Assembly: GCF_015832195.1 (NCBI RefSeq)
Contig: NC_052017.1
Location: forward strand, 77,191,801 to 77,255,800
DNA from: Motacilla alba alba
Lineage: Eukaryota > Chordata > Aves > Passeriformes > Motacillidae
DNA length: 64,000 nt
Direction: 5' to 3'
A program made the translations under genes and the position numbers. Below are positions 24,538 through 40,400 of the stretch, one piece after another (position 1 is the first letter of the stretch; every line of letters begins with the position of its first letter). The notes below the pieces were generated by a model. The model saw only the letters and a list, made by a program, of their open reading frames with translations. It was not told where the DNA came from and made no database searches.

Positions 24538-27500
24538 CCCTACGCTATCCTCTTGTTCTGTTACTTATGCTTCAGAGCAGTGATGGGAACCAGATCTTCC
24601 ACAGTCAGGTAGGCTGGTGTGAGGGAGGAAGAAGGAAACACATCCTTGCTCATCTCTTCCTTCTGAGAAGATGCTGGGCTGGCACAAAGCTGTGCCAGGA
24701 AAGGCAGAGCACATCATGGAAATTTGCACCCATGGGGCTGTGATCATCACCTGCATGGACCCCAGAGCAGCAAGGTGCTCGGACATGAGGTGCACACAAA
24801 AAAGTATGACCTGGTCGTTCCTTAGCACCACAAAAATTTTGTGTGTTTTGGGCTGTGAGACACAATAACAAACTCGGAACATCTCAGCTTGGCACTTGTG
24901 GTGTTTTCTTCATGGACCACAGATAATTTTTAATCCCTTCCTCAACATGTGCACAGACCTGTAACTACTGCATCTCCTTTTCTTCTTCCAAAGCCTTGTG
25001 AATCTCAAGACTTAGAAAAGGGATATAGAGTAAAAGAACAGTGAATGCTTAAAACACAGAAATTATGCTCATTTGATATCCTAACCCTAATCTTAAAAGA
25101 AGCCAATTCCAATTTTGGGACCTATCTGTTTTCTTCTAAAACTCAGACAATAAAGGAATTCTAGGAAGTAATACTGCCAAGTTTAAGTGCTAAATTCTCA
25201 GCCAGATTTCAATTTTAGTTTTCTCTGGTGAGCAGCAGAAACATTTAATGCAAATTTCTTTTTAAAAAAAGGAACTTCAATTTTTATATTACTTTAAATT
25301 TCTCAGGGACGTGTACACCACACCAAAAGGGGAAGCATGATTTTTAATATGAGACATTTTTATTAATATATCTAAATTATTATTGTTAATATTAGACTTC
25401 AATTATGAGAATTATAATAATTTAAGCACACTGCAAGCTGATATAAAATTATCTCTATTTAATAACTTGTACATGAAAAACTGCTTCATTTGAGAAGCAT
25501 AACTGCTACTAATACAGCAAGTTATCAGAAAATTTAACAATCACATGACAATTTTTTGAGAGAAAATTAAAAAATTGTACCTGAGATACTGCTAAGATTT
25601 ACATGATTGTGGTCAGAGGTGTGTATTAATTAATCAATTAGGAACCAAATTTTCCAAGAACAGATGAAGGGTGATGGTTAGCAGTTTCATAAAAGGTAAA
25701 GGTATTGCCAGAATTACCAATTCATAGACCACTAACCTGTAACCACAACTACTTCACACGTGTAATCCATCATTGCACCCCGTGTGTAAAAAAGGTAGCT
25801 AGCTAGGCAGAATTCCTGAATAAAAGTAAAATTTGTCCATTATTTGATCAAAGAGTGATGAAGATTTTATGGGTTACTTTGAAAGCCACTGTTGGAGACT
25901 CTGGACTTGCTTCCTACTGACTTGGAGGGCAGCACTCCCTCTACTGTAGGAGGGTCTGTGGGAACAAGTACGTGGCAGCACTGCCTTATGCAGTCTGTGT
26001 GTGTCACTCCATGAGAGCCACTTGAGTGAAGTACTGACCTGTGTGCTGCAGTCACTCTGTGGGAGCAAGTTCCCAAATATAATACACCTCATTTCCACAA
26101 TGCACAAGTAGCCTCTCCAGCTACCGAGCCATCTTGCAGAACACATAAGCTGAAAACACAGGCCATTCTTGCCTTCCTGAGTCAATGAGCAGCATGGAAG
26201 AAATGATCTGCTGTGCACAAATTCCCTCCTCATCCCAGGCAAGGCTGTGCTGTGTAGGCAGAGATAACATCTTTTGTTAGACCACCTAACAGAGAGAGAG
26301 ATAACAGCACCCCTATTCTCCTTAGACGATTGTCTAAAAACGACACATTTTCATGTTAGTTTTCTTCTTTAGTTTCCCATTACTGCTTTCAAAGCAGAAT
26401 TTCAGTGTTTTGCCACGTGTGGGCTTTTTTCACTGATCCAACACAGTACTGCTTTGCCCAGCAGTGCAGATACAACTTCCAGCACGTTCAGTTTCATCCC
26501 TGGCAGCAAATCCAAGGCTGTTTTGCATTGTGTATAACAAAAACAAGTCATATTAAAAACTGAGCAAAAAAAAAGCAGCATAAAATATATTATTTTTACA
26601 GTGCAGTGGATGTATTGCTCAGCTTTGCATTCATCTGTTGCTCTGATTGCTTAAATTAAAAATGCTGCCATCAATTTCTATTTATTTGCCTCATCTGCTC
26701 CATTCTGCCTACCAGTCTTCTTACAGATTCAAGACCCATTCAAAGCATTTCTCCTATATTCAGATTGACTGCATATGTTCTCTTTGTTGAACAATAAAAG
26801 CAGCTTGCAGACATGCTCGTGCAGGCACACACATGCAGCCAAAAGTCAGCCTGCCCCAGAGTGAGATCTTAATCACACTATTGTTAGGCACATGGTTGGA
26901 AGAGGAAATTCTGCTGTAAACACCTGCTTTGCAAAGACTGAAATTAACCTTACAAGAATGCCTCTTGTAGAAACAGCTTGCAGGATTCGAATAACCTGAA
27001 AGGCTAAGCCAGGGCATATAAGCATATGCCGCCTCCTTCTTTCTAAATTGCCACATCATTTTGGGGTTTGTGCATGTCTCCTCAACAGCCAGTATAATAA
27101 GTATTTTGAACTAGCCAGTTTTCTAACCTGTATCCTAGAATCAAGTTTCTAAGTAGGTAATGATGCAAATTTCAGAGGCGGTTATTACCCACATCTTTGA
27201 AGCTGTTTAGGTCCCGGGACATGCAACACTGAGGGAGAGGTGAGATTCCACACATATTATTCCAATTATGGCCAGCCACTTTTTGCCTCCCTCAAATACC
27301 TAAGACACCACCACCACGTATAATTACAAAAACACACAAGGTGATAAAAGCCTAGATAATGGGACGATTTCCTTTTAAATCGTGTTTTGCTTGAATTCTG
27401 TCCCTCCAGTGCAATCCTTACCATGGATCTCAACACCACAAATATGCTTGGCTTGTAGACCCAGGAACAGTTCCTCCTTTGGGTGCCTCCAAAGACTATA

Positions 27501-30500
27501 TTAAAAATGTAACAGTCAAATGCTAGCAAGCAATGAAAACATTATCCTCCTCCACACTACAGTCCTACTGAAGAGCAGTGCTGGGAAGACCTCATTCCTG
27601 GAGGGACTTCACACTGGAAAAGGGAAGCAAGCTTAACACCTATGGCTTATATTTTTCTAGCCTCTTCCTGAACACCGGGGAACATGAAGGCAGTTGAAAC
27701 TCATGCTTTCTATACTAAAAAAAGAAATTATCATATGATCATAATTTACATGTTTTCTTCAATAAAAGTAAAAGTTCTTGGTTACTGTTTGTATAAATAG
27801 TAAACTTACCTGTCATTTCTTAAAATAGTCATGGAGAGCCACATTCACATTCTGAATAAGGCATCTGGGTATTTAACTAGGGAACTCTCACTAGAGAAAG
27901 TCATTTATGGGGATCTATATTTACATTTTATTTGTCTAACATTCCACACTCAAAAAAAACCTCTATTACTTTAATGCCCATTTAAATGGTCAAACTAGTT
28001 TTAATCAAACTTGAAAGAGTCCTTAGAATATTAATTACAGTATGCTACAAGAAATAGGTGCATTAGCTTTGAAATCTAGGAACTACCAATTCTGCTTTGA
28101 AAATGGGTTCTCCAAGTCATTATAAAATTCTTCCTCATTTTTGTTTTCCATCTCATGGTGCTGCTTGATGAAAAAAGCAATGGCTGTAAAAATCGTTCTT
28201 AAATCCTGACTGTAAGAAAGTATCTTATACCTGGGAACAGAACTCTTAACAGACCTAGGACAGGTTATGGCAATCCTTAGACTATGTCATTTCCTTCTTC
28301 TGTTTGCACAGCAACCTCACCACAAGGCATGAAACCCCATTTACAATTAAAAACCAAATCCAGTTCTCAGTTTTGTTTTTCATCTTTAAATCTGAGGCAC
28401 ATGGAGTGCAATACACCATTTCTGACAGCAGCACACGACCCTACAATTGCACCACTGAAAGGAAGAAAACAGGGAACCGAGACCAGCTGCCACTGAATTA
28501 ATGCAGCACCTGCTGCTGCTGTGCATATCGTGGTGTTCATGAGAGCACTGCAAGCTCTTCCTTCCAAAATACACAGTATTTAGTTCACCCAGCAAAACAA
28601 AACAAAAAAATAGCAATTTAAATGAAATATTTATTGTTGACTCCTTTATTCCATAACATAACTTTTCAAGTATTTTAAGATTTAGTATCTAGTTATTAAC
28701 ATATTCTCTGTCTGTTTCTATCTGGTTTAGCTCTGTATTGAGCTGCAAGAATAGCTTTTCTCTCTTTTTCCTCAAAAGGAAATGATTGCACATTCACTTG
28801 ATGCTCCTGGATGTAGCACATTTTTGGGTTTAGATATCAGAAGAGGTTGGCTGATTTTAAAAGAACACTGACAGCTCTTTTCTTCCAAGAACATGCATCT
28901 ACTTCAGTCACTGATGATGTGCCCACCCTCCCAATAACCTCAGCCCTAAACACAGCAACAAAACATTCCTCAAAAATTAAGACATATGCAAGAATCACAA
29001 GATAAAACCAATTTCATCCTTCAGTTAATACACAATTGCTAATGACAGTTAAATTAGTAATTGAAACATTATTCCAAAAATACCTGTACGTCTAACATGG
29101 CATAAGAAAGCTGAGCATGCTTACGTCTTTAGGATAGTGTTACACACCATGCTTCTGCTGGAATTTAACCTCCTGCAAGCAACCAGCACAAAGCCTACTC
29201 ACCACCTCAGCAGCACTTACAGGGTATTTTACACCAACTCCCTGAAGAGCTGCTGCATTTCTTCTTGGAATAAAAACTTCTGACTTTCAGTCCTGTGTAC
29301 AAAGTTTCATTTTAAACAAAAAATGTTGTACTGAAGTCAATGTATTCAAGTCAAGTCATGCTTTGTGTAACATCAAAACTACCTATAATTAAACCTGTGA
29401 GACTTTGGGCTGAATTACAAGTATTTCTCATGTTGCTAAGAAAAATTCTTCCTCGTGATCACAGTATCAGTGTCAGCAGCTTATCAGCCCTCAGCTTCTC
29501 ACAGCTCTGTTGTAATAACATCTTCTAGTAGAGACGTGCTCAAAAGAAATCAGGAAAATGGAAGATGGAATGCTCAACACCTTGGAAAACTTTCTATATT
29601 TCTGTTCCTGAGCAGCCATTTGTGCCATATACATTTTCTACCAGACTGCAGCTTTGTCTACTATATTAAGTTTTTCACTTCCGCCTCTTTCACTTCCTGG
29701 TTCTCACACTAGCACAATATGCAGGTTTTTTTAAACCACCATACATTAAGACAAAAGAAAATATCATATTCCAGACTTTCTTTTTGATCTTATTTAGAAT
29801 GCATGTTTAATACTGCATTTTGACTTTTTTCTTCCCCCATCCCCCTCCTTTTTTAAACAAAATATTACATTCAAGCTGATTTACCAGTTTCACTTTAGTC
29901 ACTGGGGGAAGTTTATCAAAATGACATGGAACAGGTACTCAAAAACCACTGAAAGAAAAGAGCATTAACCAGCTAAGTTTTACTTGTGTCTCATCTCTCT
30001 CTATCTTTTCCCACCACTAATCATTTGCACTCCTTTAATGACTGTTAAAAATACCAACACATCTTAGGCAATCTTTAATTAAGACTTGCAATGTTCTCCA
30101 AAACCTGAGAAATGAGAGCTGTATTTCCTGACACAGATGGAGAACCATAGGTATGCATCCATGAGCACTGTCAGTGGAGCCTTTTACACTCCTTCAGTGC
30201 CACATGATGCTAATAAGGTAAAGCATATTCTGTGTGCCAGAGGGTTGAAAGGAAACAACCACTGTTTGCTTTTTGATTTCAGTGGTGCAAGACGACAGTG
30301 GGAACTGCAGAACAAAAACCAACATCTGTTAGAGAGTTTCATCTCCTGATCCAACAGGATAAAGGTCAGCCTTAAAAAAATTCACTTTAAAAACATAAAG
30401 TGTTTCTAATCATCCCAAAGTAAGAGCCATGGCAGGCAGTAAGCTGCACCATGTCACGTTTTAAGCTATTAAACGTCAGCTTGGATTCAAGACTCCCAGG

Positions 30501-33500
30501 CTTGGACTGATTGCCTAAATTTCTTTCTGAAATCTTCACTGACTGTACTTTCTCTTTTCTTTTTTCTTGTTTTGGTTCGGGTTATATTGGGATGTCTGAT
30601 CAACTCTGCTAGAGGGAAGGTTATGTAAGACCAGAGGCAAACAAGTCCCTTTGGCAAGATATGAAGTGAGCAGCTAGTGCAATCCATGAATCGCACTAAG
30701 AGATTTATGTTCAATCCAGGAAAGGCAGAAATCCAATTTAATAATTACTCAGCCAGAACCATTCCAAGCTAGCAACTACCCAAAAAGAAGAACATCATTG
30801 CAGGAGCAATGAAAACTAGAAATCAGGAAAGATGATCAGATGCATATCTCCTCTCGATAAAATAGCTTAGTTTACATTTCCATTTAAGTATCAGCAGAAA
30901 ATCTGTCCATAAGAACTATCAAATTTAAATTCACTAAATGAAAGCAAAAATAACTTTGCAGGGAGGGCTGTGGAGTTGGATGCCCCTTTCCACCCCCTCA
31001 CCTGAGCATTAACATGCATTTTTTGTCAATGACTTTAGTTAGACCTAGTATGGCCACAATTCAGTTTTAGCAGTTCAGAATCCCTACCATAGATGCACCT
31101 CCATCAAGGCTGTATGTAGGCCACTTTGCGGTTTTGGTCATCTCATCCCATATACCAGAAAAAAACTTACTTTCCAATGCCCATATGCTATTTATAGAGA
31201 ATTCTTACAGTTATTCCTTCAGTTTAAGAAGATTTCAGCCCATGGCTATGTGAAAAATTATTTATTCTAACCAAAGAAGGTATGCAGACATCAATATAAA
31301 GTATAACTGAGCTATTTCAGGATTTAAAGGAGAGAAGTCTATCAAAGCAATGGAGACTTCAGAAATATGGAAAATTTGTTTTCATGTCTCAAGACAGAGC
31401 CATAAATAAAAAGCAAAATACCACTAGAAAGGTTCTGCTAGCTGTTTCAGCACTAATATATTTTAGTAGTAGCCCATGTTTCAAACCAGCACTGCAGCTC
31501 CATTTCTCTGTCCCCCATACTAGCAGATACATGGAACCCATCTGTGCCCCAGGAAGCCCATATTGTAGGAGTAAGAGGATATAAATTCATTTTAATTCCA
31601 TTAACAGAACACAGATGCTACAACTCCCAACAGTAACTGGCTTTTCCAGTGGCTTTTTTATAATCAGTTCTGGCTGGTGAGGTAGCAGTGGTCAGACTGG
31701 CCAACACTTCAGTTCGGGGTTTTTTCCCTTACTGCTCTAGCAGGTCAGCTGGTGGGACAGGGCCCCTGCATTCCCCTGTGAGATGTCATCAAGAAATGTG
31801 AACTGAGTTAATGCCTCTGCCCTGCTGCCTCAGCTCTGGCTCCCAGAGTTTGGCAATTCATTTTCTTGGGCACTGGGGAGAGGGAGCTGCACTTCATAAA
31901 CTTCAAGATGTTGGCTGTCAGGAGCCAAGAGGCATATAGCTCTGCAGAAGTCATGTTCACAGTTCTGCTCGCTGCAGTTTTCTGGGTAATCCCGCCCATA
32001 CGCACTAGCTGAGCACTAAATTCACACATCCCAAACAAGGGGGCTGGGTTGAAATATGATTCAAGAGCATTAAAGTCTCTCATCCATATTTGGAAATATT
32101 ACTTTCAAAGGTCTCATGCTATCCCAAAAAAATGCCAATGAGCCAGTTTCAAGAAATACGTCAAAAGAAACACCTAACTATTTTAAGAATATTTACAACC
32201 CCAAATATATTCATTTCAGTCTCTTACCTAGCTCTATCTCTTACTTTCTGTATTTATTTTATTTTTAATCACAGGTAACTGGTAAGCAATTCCACAGGTA
32301 AGGTTATTCTGTGATTTACACATAAGCCAAAAAAATCCTTTGTTACAGAAATGCTCAATTTCCCTGTCCACTTTCAGCTCAGTAATTTTTCACTATAAGT
32401 AAACCAATCTTCTATTTAATTATTTACTAGCTTTTGCAACATGGTGATTAAAAAGAAGTTTCCTTTTCAAATTCTACTCTGTGTGAATATATGAGTCTAA
32501 AACATTTAGATTCTTTTATGTTGCTTGCCAATGACTTCAAACTCTGATCGTCACAAACTTCTCTTCACAGAATCTGACATGAGCCACTTCATTCCAAAAC
32601 AGAAATCAGATACTGAAGGAATTATTCTCCTTACTCAGGACAACTTAGATAAATAATGCAAAACTTCAACCACTCAATCACATTTTCCCTAAAATCACAA
32701 CATGCTCATTTACAGCAGGAGGCATCTGATTGTCAGAACGTGAAATAGCCATCATAGAGCTATTTCTATATATTCTTTGGACAATATCATCTGGTATAAG
32801 CCTCTGGGACCTGTCATAGTACAAAAGTGTACCACGGTAAAAATGACAGATGAGGTCTTCTCTTTAAAGCAGACGTATATCACTGCACTAAAATTATAAC
32901 ACATCACAAAGTTGTAAGATTGCCTCTTTCCCTCTTTCTATTTTCAGGGATCCACAGCAGCCTGGGGTCAGTGGAGGCAAGAGCCCAAACCTACTCAATC
33001 TTTCCCAGTTGCTCTTGTGTGGAAAGCCATCTAATTTGCAGCACAAATTTCCCATTTCCAAAATGGGATACTATCCCTTTTCATCCTCAGAAAAGCTCTG
33101 CCTGATGCCAACAGGTGATGTAAGAGCTCGGAGATATTTCTCCTTGTTTTAAAAAGCAAGCCCATCCCGTATGACTCCTTCACCCCAATTCTCTGTTAGA
33201 AAAGGCTGGTTTTTCTGCATACTGGCACTGTACTGAATTGCTCTCTCTGAAGCTTCCCACTGTACACCACATACGAGAACGGCATAATAAGCAAGTCACT
33301 CACAGTGATTTTACAGTACTATGTCAATACTGCTGTTGTAAAGCATCTCTGACCAATTTCAGGTATTGCTGAAAAATCCTTCTGGAACCAAGCTCCTTCA
33401 CATTTATGCCTCTAGGCTGAGAACATCTGTACATGGACATTTTGATTTATAGTTCCAAATATGCACATTTCCCTCAGTTACGGTTGACTTGCTGAGAAGG

Positions 33501-34383
33501 ATTTTTTCTCAAGCTAAGAAAGCTCAGGTGTATCCAGCTGGATGAAGATGTAGCTACTGCTTGGCAGCCATCTTAGGGCTTTAGTGAAGACAGATGTAAG
33601 AAAACAAAGCCACTTTTTCTTAAACAGAAAATTTTTAAGCTTTGAAAAATGACCATAAGCCCTTTTTGTCTGCTTTCATTACGTTTCTGGGCATTAGACA
33701 CATTCTGGTCACTGCTATATTTATTTTATGTTTAATCAGTGAGATGCATGTCTCTGTTAAAATGACATCTCTTTTAGGAATGATTATTCAAATTCAAACA
33801 GATACAAGAGGAAGTTCTAAATTGGTTCACTAACTTTCCAAGACCTTTTTAAAAATTACATGAGTTAGAAAATTCTGAGTTATATTTGTCACATTCTGCA
33901 GAAGCTTCCTTTCCTACCCACAGATCTGAGCTGTAGCAATTACATTATTACAGTCATAGAAAGTAATGAAAATCGGAAGTGTCTTCCTTTAAAGTGTGAT
34001 TAAGCATCAAGTAGACAGAGCAACATGGCACTGCTGGAGATTATATTCAACAGAGCAGGATATGAAAGGATCATCTCAAAGAAATGGCAGAAATTAGGGA
34101 TTTGAAGGGTGACAAATTTAGGTACATTCCCCTCTATCATGGCACTCAAACTAGTTCCTATTCTGGAATTTCAGAAGTCTTGGTAAGTAAATCAAGATCA
34201 GCAGTACAAATTTCACCAGGTCAGTATGAAGGGAACAAGAACAGCCCCACAGCTCCCAGTTCTTCGCACCTGCACTGAGGGACAGAGAGCTACAAAGGAC
34301 TGCAGGGCGGGCTGAGTCACAGACTGAATTTCTGAAGCACTAACTTTGTATATTTTGATTTGTTTTTTTTTTCATTATGAGTT
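24538..34383. other. BASP1 intron: unique and AT-rich sequence
   Basis: No convincing exon or transposon. The interval 25330-25660 is very AT-rich with TTAATTAATCAATTA near 25627. The interval 26560-26700 has the texture of conserved non-coding DNA. A GC-richer patch lies at about 31640-31890. All of this is impression from reading only. Confidence 0.45.
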
Positions 34384-34498
34384 GATTATGTGGCACTGAG
34401 GGACATGGTTTAGTGCTGAACTTTGCAGTGCTGGGTTAAGGGTTGGACTCAATGATCTTAGAGGTCTTTTCCAGCCTAAATGTTTCTATGTTTCTACA
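34384..34498 (+). mobile_element. CR1 LINE 3' end, 5'-truncated
   Basis: The plus strand reads TATGTGGCACTGAGGGACATGG, then GGTTGGACTCAATGATCTTA and GAGGTCTTTTCCAGCCTAAATG, ending in the CR1 3' terminal repeat (TTTCTATGTTTCTA). About 115 bp remain. This is the 3' UTR end of an avian CR1 in sense orientation; 5' truncation is usual for the family. Confidence 0.9.
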
Positions 34499-37400
34499 GG
34501 TTATATCAGAACATTTACATTATATAACCACAAGTCTTTTGAAAACATACTTTCCATGTAAAAAGTTCAAAAGTTACAAAGGAAAAAAGAAAAAAATTAG
34601 GAGGCTTTTTTTGTCCTTCAAAACTAAAAGAAAACTACTTTCCTTATCATATTTGTCCGAGACATGTCAGGAAAATATTAATGTGTGCCAAAAATATTAG
34701 AGATTCTACCCTGAGAAAGAAGAGAACTTAAAATAAATAAATAATATGGGATCCCAACCAAATGACACTCAGCTTCAAATTTACTCAGTTTCTATGAACT
34801 CCTGTATTTGTAAGTTGACAGCTCATAATTTTATCATAAACTCTAAGCATTTGGATTTTTTTAACACATCAACTCTAGTACTGATTACAAAAATAATCTA
34901 GATTTAACTTCTAATCTTGGATTAAGCAAGAAAAGTCTTGAAAGAGTCCTGAACCATAAGGCAATTTTTGTCTCATGATTTTTTACAACATTGTTCATTT
35001 TAAATGTTTATGCCTGGGAATACTGCATGCTTGCAAGAAAGGTATGTGAAACATTCATTTTAAAAATGGATGTTAATTTATTTCAATCATTCATACTTGT
35101 TAAGCTGGTATTCAGATTAGTTCAAGAAATATAAGGGTCCTTTAAATTTATTTTTAAATTTGTGGGAGTGTTCTTAGCATGCTTTGTTCTGGCAAGTTTA
35201 CTGTACATACTCAGAAGCCAAGATATGCAGCACCGTTTGAAATAAACCTGATAACCAGTATAGCAAGGCTATAGAGAAGATAGAAGAATTGTAAATGGAA
35301 AGTAGAGAACTGAGTCCCTGGTAACTAGTATGCCAGGACTACGGAGATGGGAGTCTGTCAAAGTCAGCACAGGTAGAGAAAGAAGGTATCTCTGGCATTT
35401 TTCCATTTCAAACCTACACATGAAATCCAAAATTGCCCTAAAAATATTAAATTAACCTTATAAAATCGAGAACAATTTTGTTATCTACAAGCTAGATATA
35501 GTGAATCACTGTAAGACAATCTATGTCTTTAACTCTCCAGCTACTGCACGTTCTGACATACATTTCTTTGCTTGCTTACATATTGCTGATATTTTTATTT
35601 TTGGTACTCTTGAGAGGTTGTCCAGCTAGAACACTACAACAATAATTGGATTTTATTTATTTTATTTATAGAATTCAATTAATCCACAAATGAAAACATG
35701 GGAATTTTACCTGGCTGCCTATTAGGCCATTTCAACTGTTTTTCCTGGATATTTTTGAACATTTTTTTTTATCTCATCCTTATTTTTAGCAACTGGCAAA
35801 TAACTATTTGCTATTAGAAAAGATTAAAAGAGCAATTCTAAAACTTGTTTAGAGTAATTTGGTAATTCAGACATAAATCAGTGTGCAATTTCTGTATTGC
35901 TGAAGAGATGGGGGCTTCCTCACATCTTTTTAAGATCCAGATTTTATTTGCATGAGTTATATTTTCAAAATTCATTTGAGGGGTCTTGAGAGTTTTTTCC
36001 TTATGATCTGTTCCTCAAATATAACTACGGATAGTGCAAAGCAAGAACTCAGTCTTTACAAAATGCCGTCATCAGTAAGAATAATTTTACAGTTTGACTC
36101 AACTACAAAAATAATGTTTAGAAAAGCTAAATAAAAGTAATCTGCAACAAATTTCTGTAATTCAGTACTCAAGTATTAAAAATTAAGTTTTATATTTAGG
36201 AATTTAACGGGGATATTTGAGCACATCTACAGCATGTACTAGTACAATTCTCTTTCAGTAAAAAAAAACAATAATAGAGAGAAAGACTCCAGCCTTGTCT
36301 ATTTGTTCTGTGAATGAAGTTAGAAGCTGCAGCAAAAAATACTTAACCAGAGGCTCTGAAGCCAGTTGGCTTTGTTGAACCTAAAATTCAACAATTTTTT
36401 TTTTAAAAATCAGGTGTTCCATATGCAGCCCAACTGTATGACATCTACAGTTACTCAAATGCAGGGCTCAGTTGCCAGAAACAGGCTCATACCAGCAAGC
36501 AGCAGCTGGAAAACATTAGTCTCAATGGCAAACCTGGGTGACTATCAGTATCTGCAAGCTAATAGCCAGAGAAAAGAAATATTTCAGCTCTACATGACCA
36601 CCTGCCTATACAGATTGAAAGCAATTAAGTTTCTACTCAACTGAGCATCACTCTCCTCAGGTCACTGTAATGACTTTCTAATATTATTTAGAAAGTTGGT
36701 GGAAGCAATTTTTTACACTTGCAAGATACACCACCATTTCTCCACTGTAAATTGCTGAGATTTTCAGCCTCCCCTTGCAAGACTAGCACCTCAGCACGAT
36801 GCTGAGTAGCAGAATGCATCACAGAGCCTATGAAAGCTCAGCACATGGAATTAAGCACGTGGAACAAAAGACTCAATGCTCAGCTGCAAAAAACATTCAG
36901 CAATTAATTAAATATTTAACTACAGAAGGATGAAATTAAAAGCCTGAGTTTCCATTAGCCCTCTGTAACTCTACCTTGGACTTATGTCTAAGAAAATATA
37001 AAGGTCTGTCATCCCTGATGTGACATGATCAACCACTTTACAGCTCTGTTAATAAGTAAACAGGAGAAGAGAGCAACAGGAGAACAACTTGGTGAACGTA
37101 CCTATTTTTGGTATTAAAAAAGAGAGACATTGGAGCATGATTGCAATTAAAGTTGCCAGGAAACAAAGTCTGGAGTTTTTAAAGAGGTAGTAATATCTGA
37201 AAAAAGAGTGGTTTTTTCCTCTTCCTTGGTACTAGAAAGGAAGTAGAGGAAAAAAAAAATGAACAAAAGAGCAAAATGTTAAATGTTACCAGTCTCCATT
37301 CCCATTCAGATGTGGAGACTTCATTGAGCCTGTCAGTCTGCACTTATTTTGAATCAGTGGTTACCCACAGAAAATAGGAATGCATCACTGAAATATTTAT

Positions 37401-40400
37401 TTTCCCTTTAACACCTCATATGGAAATCTTGCAGCTCTGAAAGGGTACATGCTCTACTGCTGATCTTGCTAAGGTTTGAGAGACCACCAGCACTCCAGGG
37501 CTCTGTGCAGATTTATAAGCACTATGGGATGAATTAAAAATCACAGCCTGAAACAATGATGTCTACATGCAGACACTTCCATAGAATTATTGTATGAACA
37601 CCTCCAAGCCATACTTTTTGTTCTTGCAGCATGATATTGCTGGGAGGTTTCTGTAGCACTAAGGAGACACACCTCTTTCAGATTTTAGCATAAATTTGGT
37701 AGTATAGGTTCATGGAGGTTAATATTCCTGTCCACCTAAATCCTCCTAAATTTCAACTCTACTTTAAATGCAAAAAGAAAAGAAAATACACACTGTCCTC
37801 CAGCATTTTCCCCTGAGAAGAGACACAGGTCTTTGCATCTCATCTGGATTTGGTATCATGAGGTCACACTGCATAGGAGACCTAGAAGCCTGAACAACCT
37901 ATACTTAGCTAATCCATTCCATGGAAACGGGATACAACATTTGTTAAGTAGTTCTTTCATTCCAGGCTGTTTTAACTCTTTTATTCAGCAGTGTTTTAGA
38001 TCTCAAAATTATTAAGGCATTAGGTCACTAATCTGGACATTACAGGCATAGTTACCAAGAAAAGTTCTTATGTAGAATCTGCAAGTTAAAGGTGCAGAGG
38101 AAAGCTAAACCACATATTTAGACTACGACTACTAGCCAGAACAGAAAGTACTGAAGCATGAGTTATGATTGTAATTCAGAAAACTAAGTTAGCTGATAAT
38201 ATTGTCCATACTGAGCACGGTCTAATAGGAAATGTTAAGCAAACAATGCCAGGAGAAGGTTACTAAACTGGTCCTTATGCTTTTCTGATAATTCAAATGT
38301 TGTGTAAGTACTTGACAAATGGCAGACATCTCTGCAGCCCCCAGGATTAACAGTCATTTTAGGATGCCACTGATTATTTTTGAGGTCAATTTGTAAATGT
38401 TAAAGAGTGAAACTGCTTTTACATCCAACAGTTTGCAAAAGAAGGAGAAAGGACAAAAGGGTGACCTTTTCCTCTCAGAACATTTCTGAAGAAAGGATGT
38501 CTTCTAGCTTTTAAGTGGGTATTGGAAAATGGCAGGTCACCTCCCTCTCACTGTCTTTCCTCTGGTTTTTCACCATGTTCCTCACTGCAGATATAACCAG
38601 CAAATTATTCTAGCATGCAAGGTAGTGTGGCCCACCACACAGAGAAGGCAAGATGTCTTCTTTTCTAACCAAAAACCCAAATCAGCTTGTATTCAGGGTC
38701 AGTATGGTTCATATTCTCTATTGCCATGACAGAACATCTCAGCTTCAAGCTATCCTGTGCATGTTCAGCACAGGATGTGCCCTTTTTTCCTTTTCCTGAT
38801 GTCATTTATCATCCTCCTGCTTCCTCTGCATTGGCGTGTAGCAAAAGATCCCACAAAAAGCTGGAATTGCCAGAAGTAAATGCACACTTTTACTCTGTGA
38901 GGGAGAGAAGGAGAGGGACAAAAGAGAGACTAAAATGCTGGACAAAAGGATATATAAGAAATCTATCCTTCACATGTTCAAAAAGAGCAAGAATATGCTA
39001 ACACAAGATGAGCTTTCATCAGTTTTTCCATGGGATCTTTGCAAACAAAAAGTTCTTCCCCCCCATAAGTGAAAGTTAGATACACTGGCTGCTGTACACA
39101 GGTGTAAGATGATGCCCTGGACTAGATGAGAAAGGTACAGCATTAGCTAAACACCAAAACAAAACAGCAAACCAGTAAAGAACAAAAGCTCCCTCAGACC
39201 AGTAGTAGCAATTCCAGCCATGGAGCTCGGCTTGTGTTTGGGCACAGGGCTGGCTGTTTGCCCAAGTGCCTGGTGTCACCAGGGAAGTGGCACAGTTTGA
39301 ATGCACAAGGCTAAGCCCAGCAAGGCATCAAGTGAAATCTAAGCAAAGTGTACAGAGAAAAGTGCTCTACCTAACCCATTCTTTGTAAATGGCTGTTCAG
39401 TGCACTTGGGTTGGGATGTGGGGCTGACCCAGGAACCTGAGCAATCTACATTTGCCATAACATTCAGCAGAAAAGGGGCATGACATTGTTAAATACTTTG
39501 ATAAAAACCTCACTTCCAGTTTAATCTAGAGCAGATAGAAAATAGTAGAGTTACTTAGCAACGTATTTTTTAATTTTTTAAGAGATAGATGAAATTAGAG
39601 GCAATAATCTACATCTCTAAAACTACTTTTATAATTATTCATTTTGCTATAGTTGCATAAACTTCATTTGTATGCTAGAAATTATTTCTGTTCATGTTTT
39701 CTGTGACAAGCAGGGACAATAAACAACAGTATTCTGTTCTTCACTGTCACCTTATGCTGTATGTCACATTTTGGTCTGTACAGTACCTTCTGTAATTTAC
39801 CTTCCCCTTTTACTTACAGTGCCCCTTCACTTTTATAAAACACAGCTGTCAAGGTCTTCAGTAACAAAGAAATTCCCAAATTCTCTTACTCTCAAGCATC
39901 TTCCTGTCTCCTACACTGCTTACAACGTCAGAGTGGTGTTCTGTGGAACAAGGCTGCCTTAAGAGTATAGCTGCCACTATCTATTGACACAGGACACTTT
40001 AAAATGAGAATGTAGTAAGAGACAGAGTTCAAGAATTGTGCACCCAGTCCAGCTGGAGAACATACAAACATCTTACAACTGTCTCATTAAATGAGTTCAG
40101 GGAAAGGGCATTGCTAAAAATGAAGAACAAATGTCTTGATTTACAGATCTACAGAGCATTTGCTGCAGTACATTAAACAGCAACAGAAGTTGTTTTTAAT
40201 TCAGCCTCTTTCTCTGAGAAGCACATAATGACACCATATCACTGCTGCTAAGGAAGTCCCCAGAAACCACATGTACAGTGCAAGTCATCAGTGCTACCTT
40301 CTATTTAAAGCCCATACCAGTAGAAGGTGATGATGGCAGAATGGTTATGTACAAAATATTGCTGCAGTTACTAAAATCAGGACCTTTGATCCTTGCCCTC

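Noticed and set aside
24123..24743. Plus-strand frames of 206 and 137 codons
   Set aside because: Most of the length is the TTTTC/TTTCC tract; the short flanks match nothing known.
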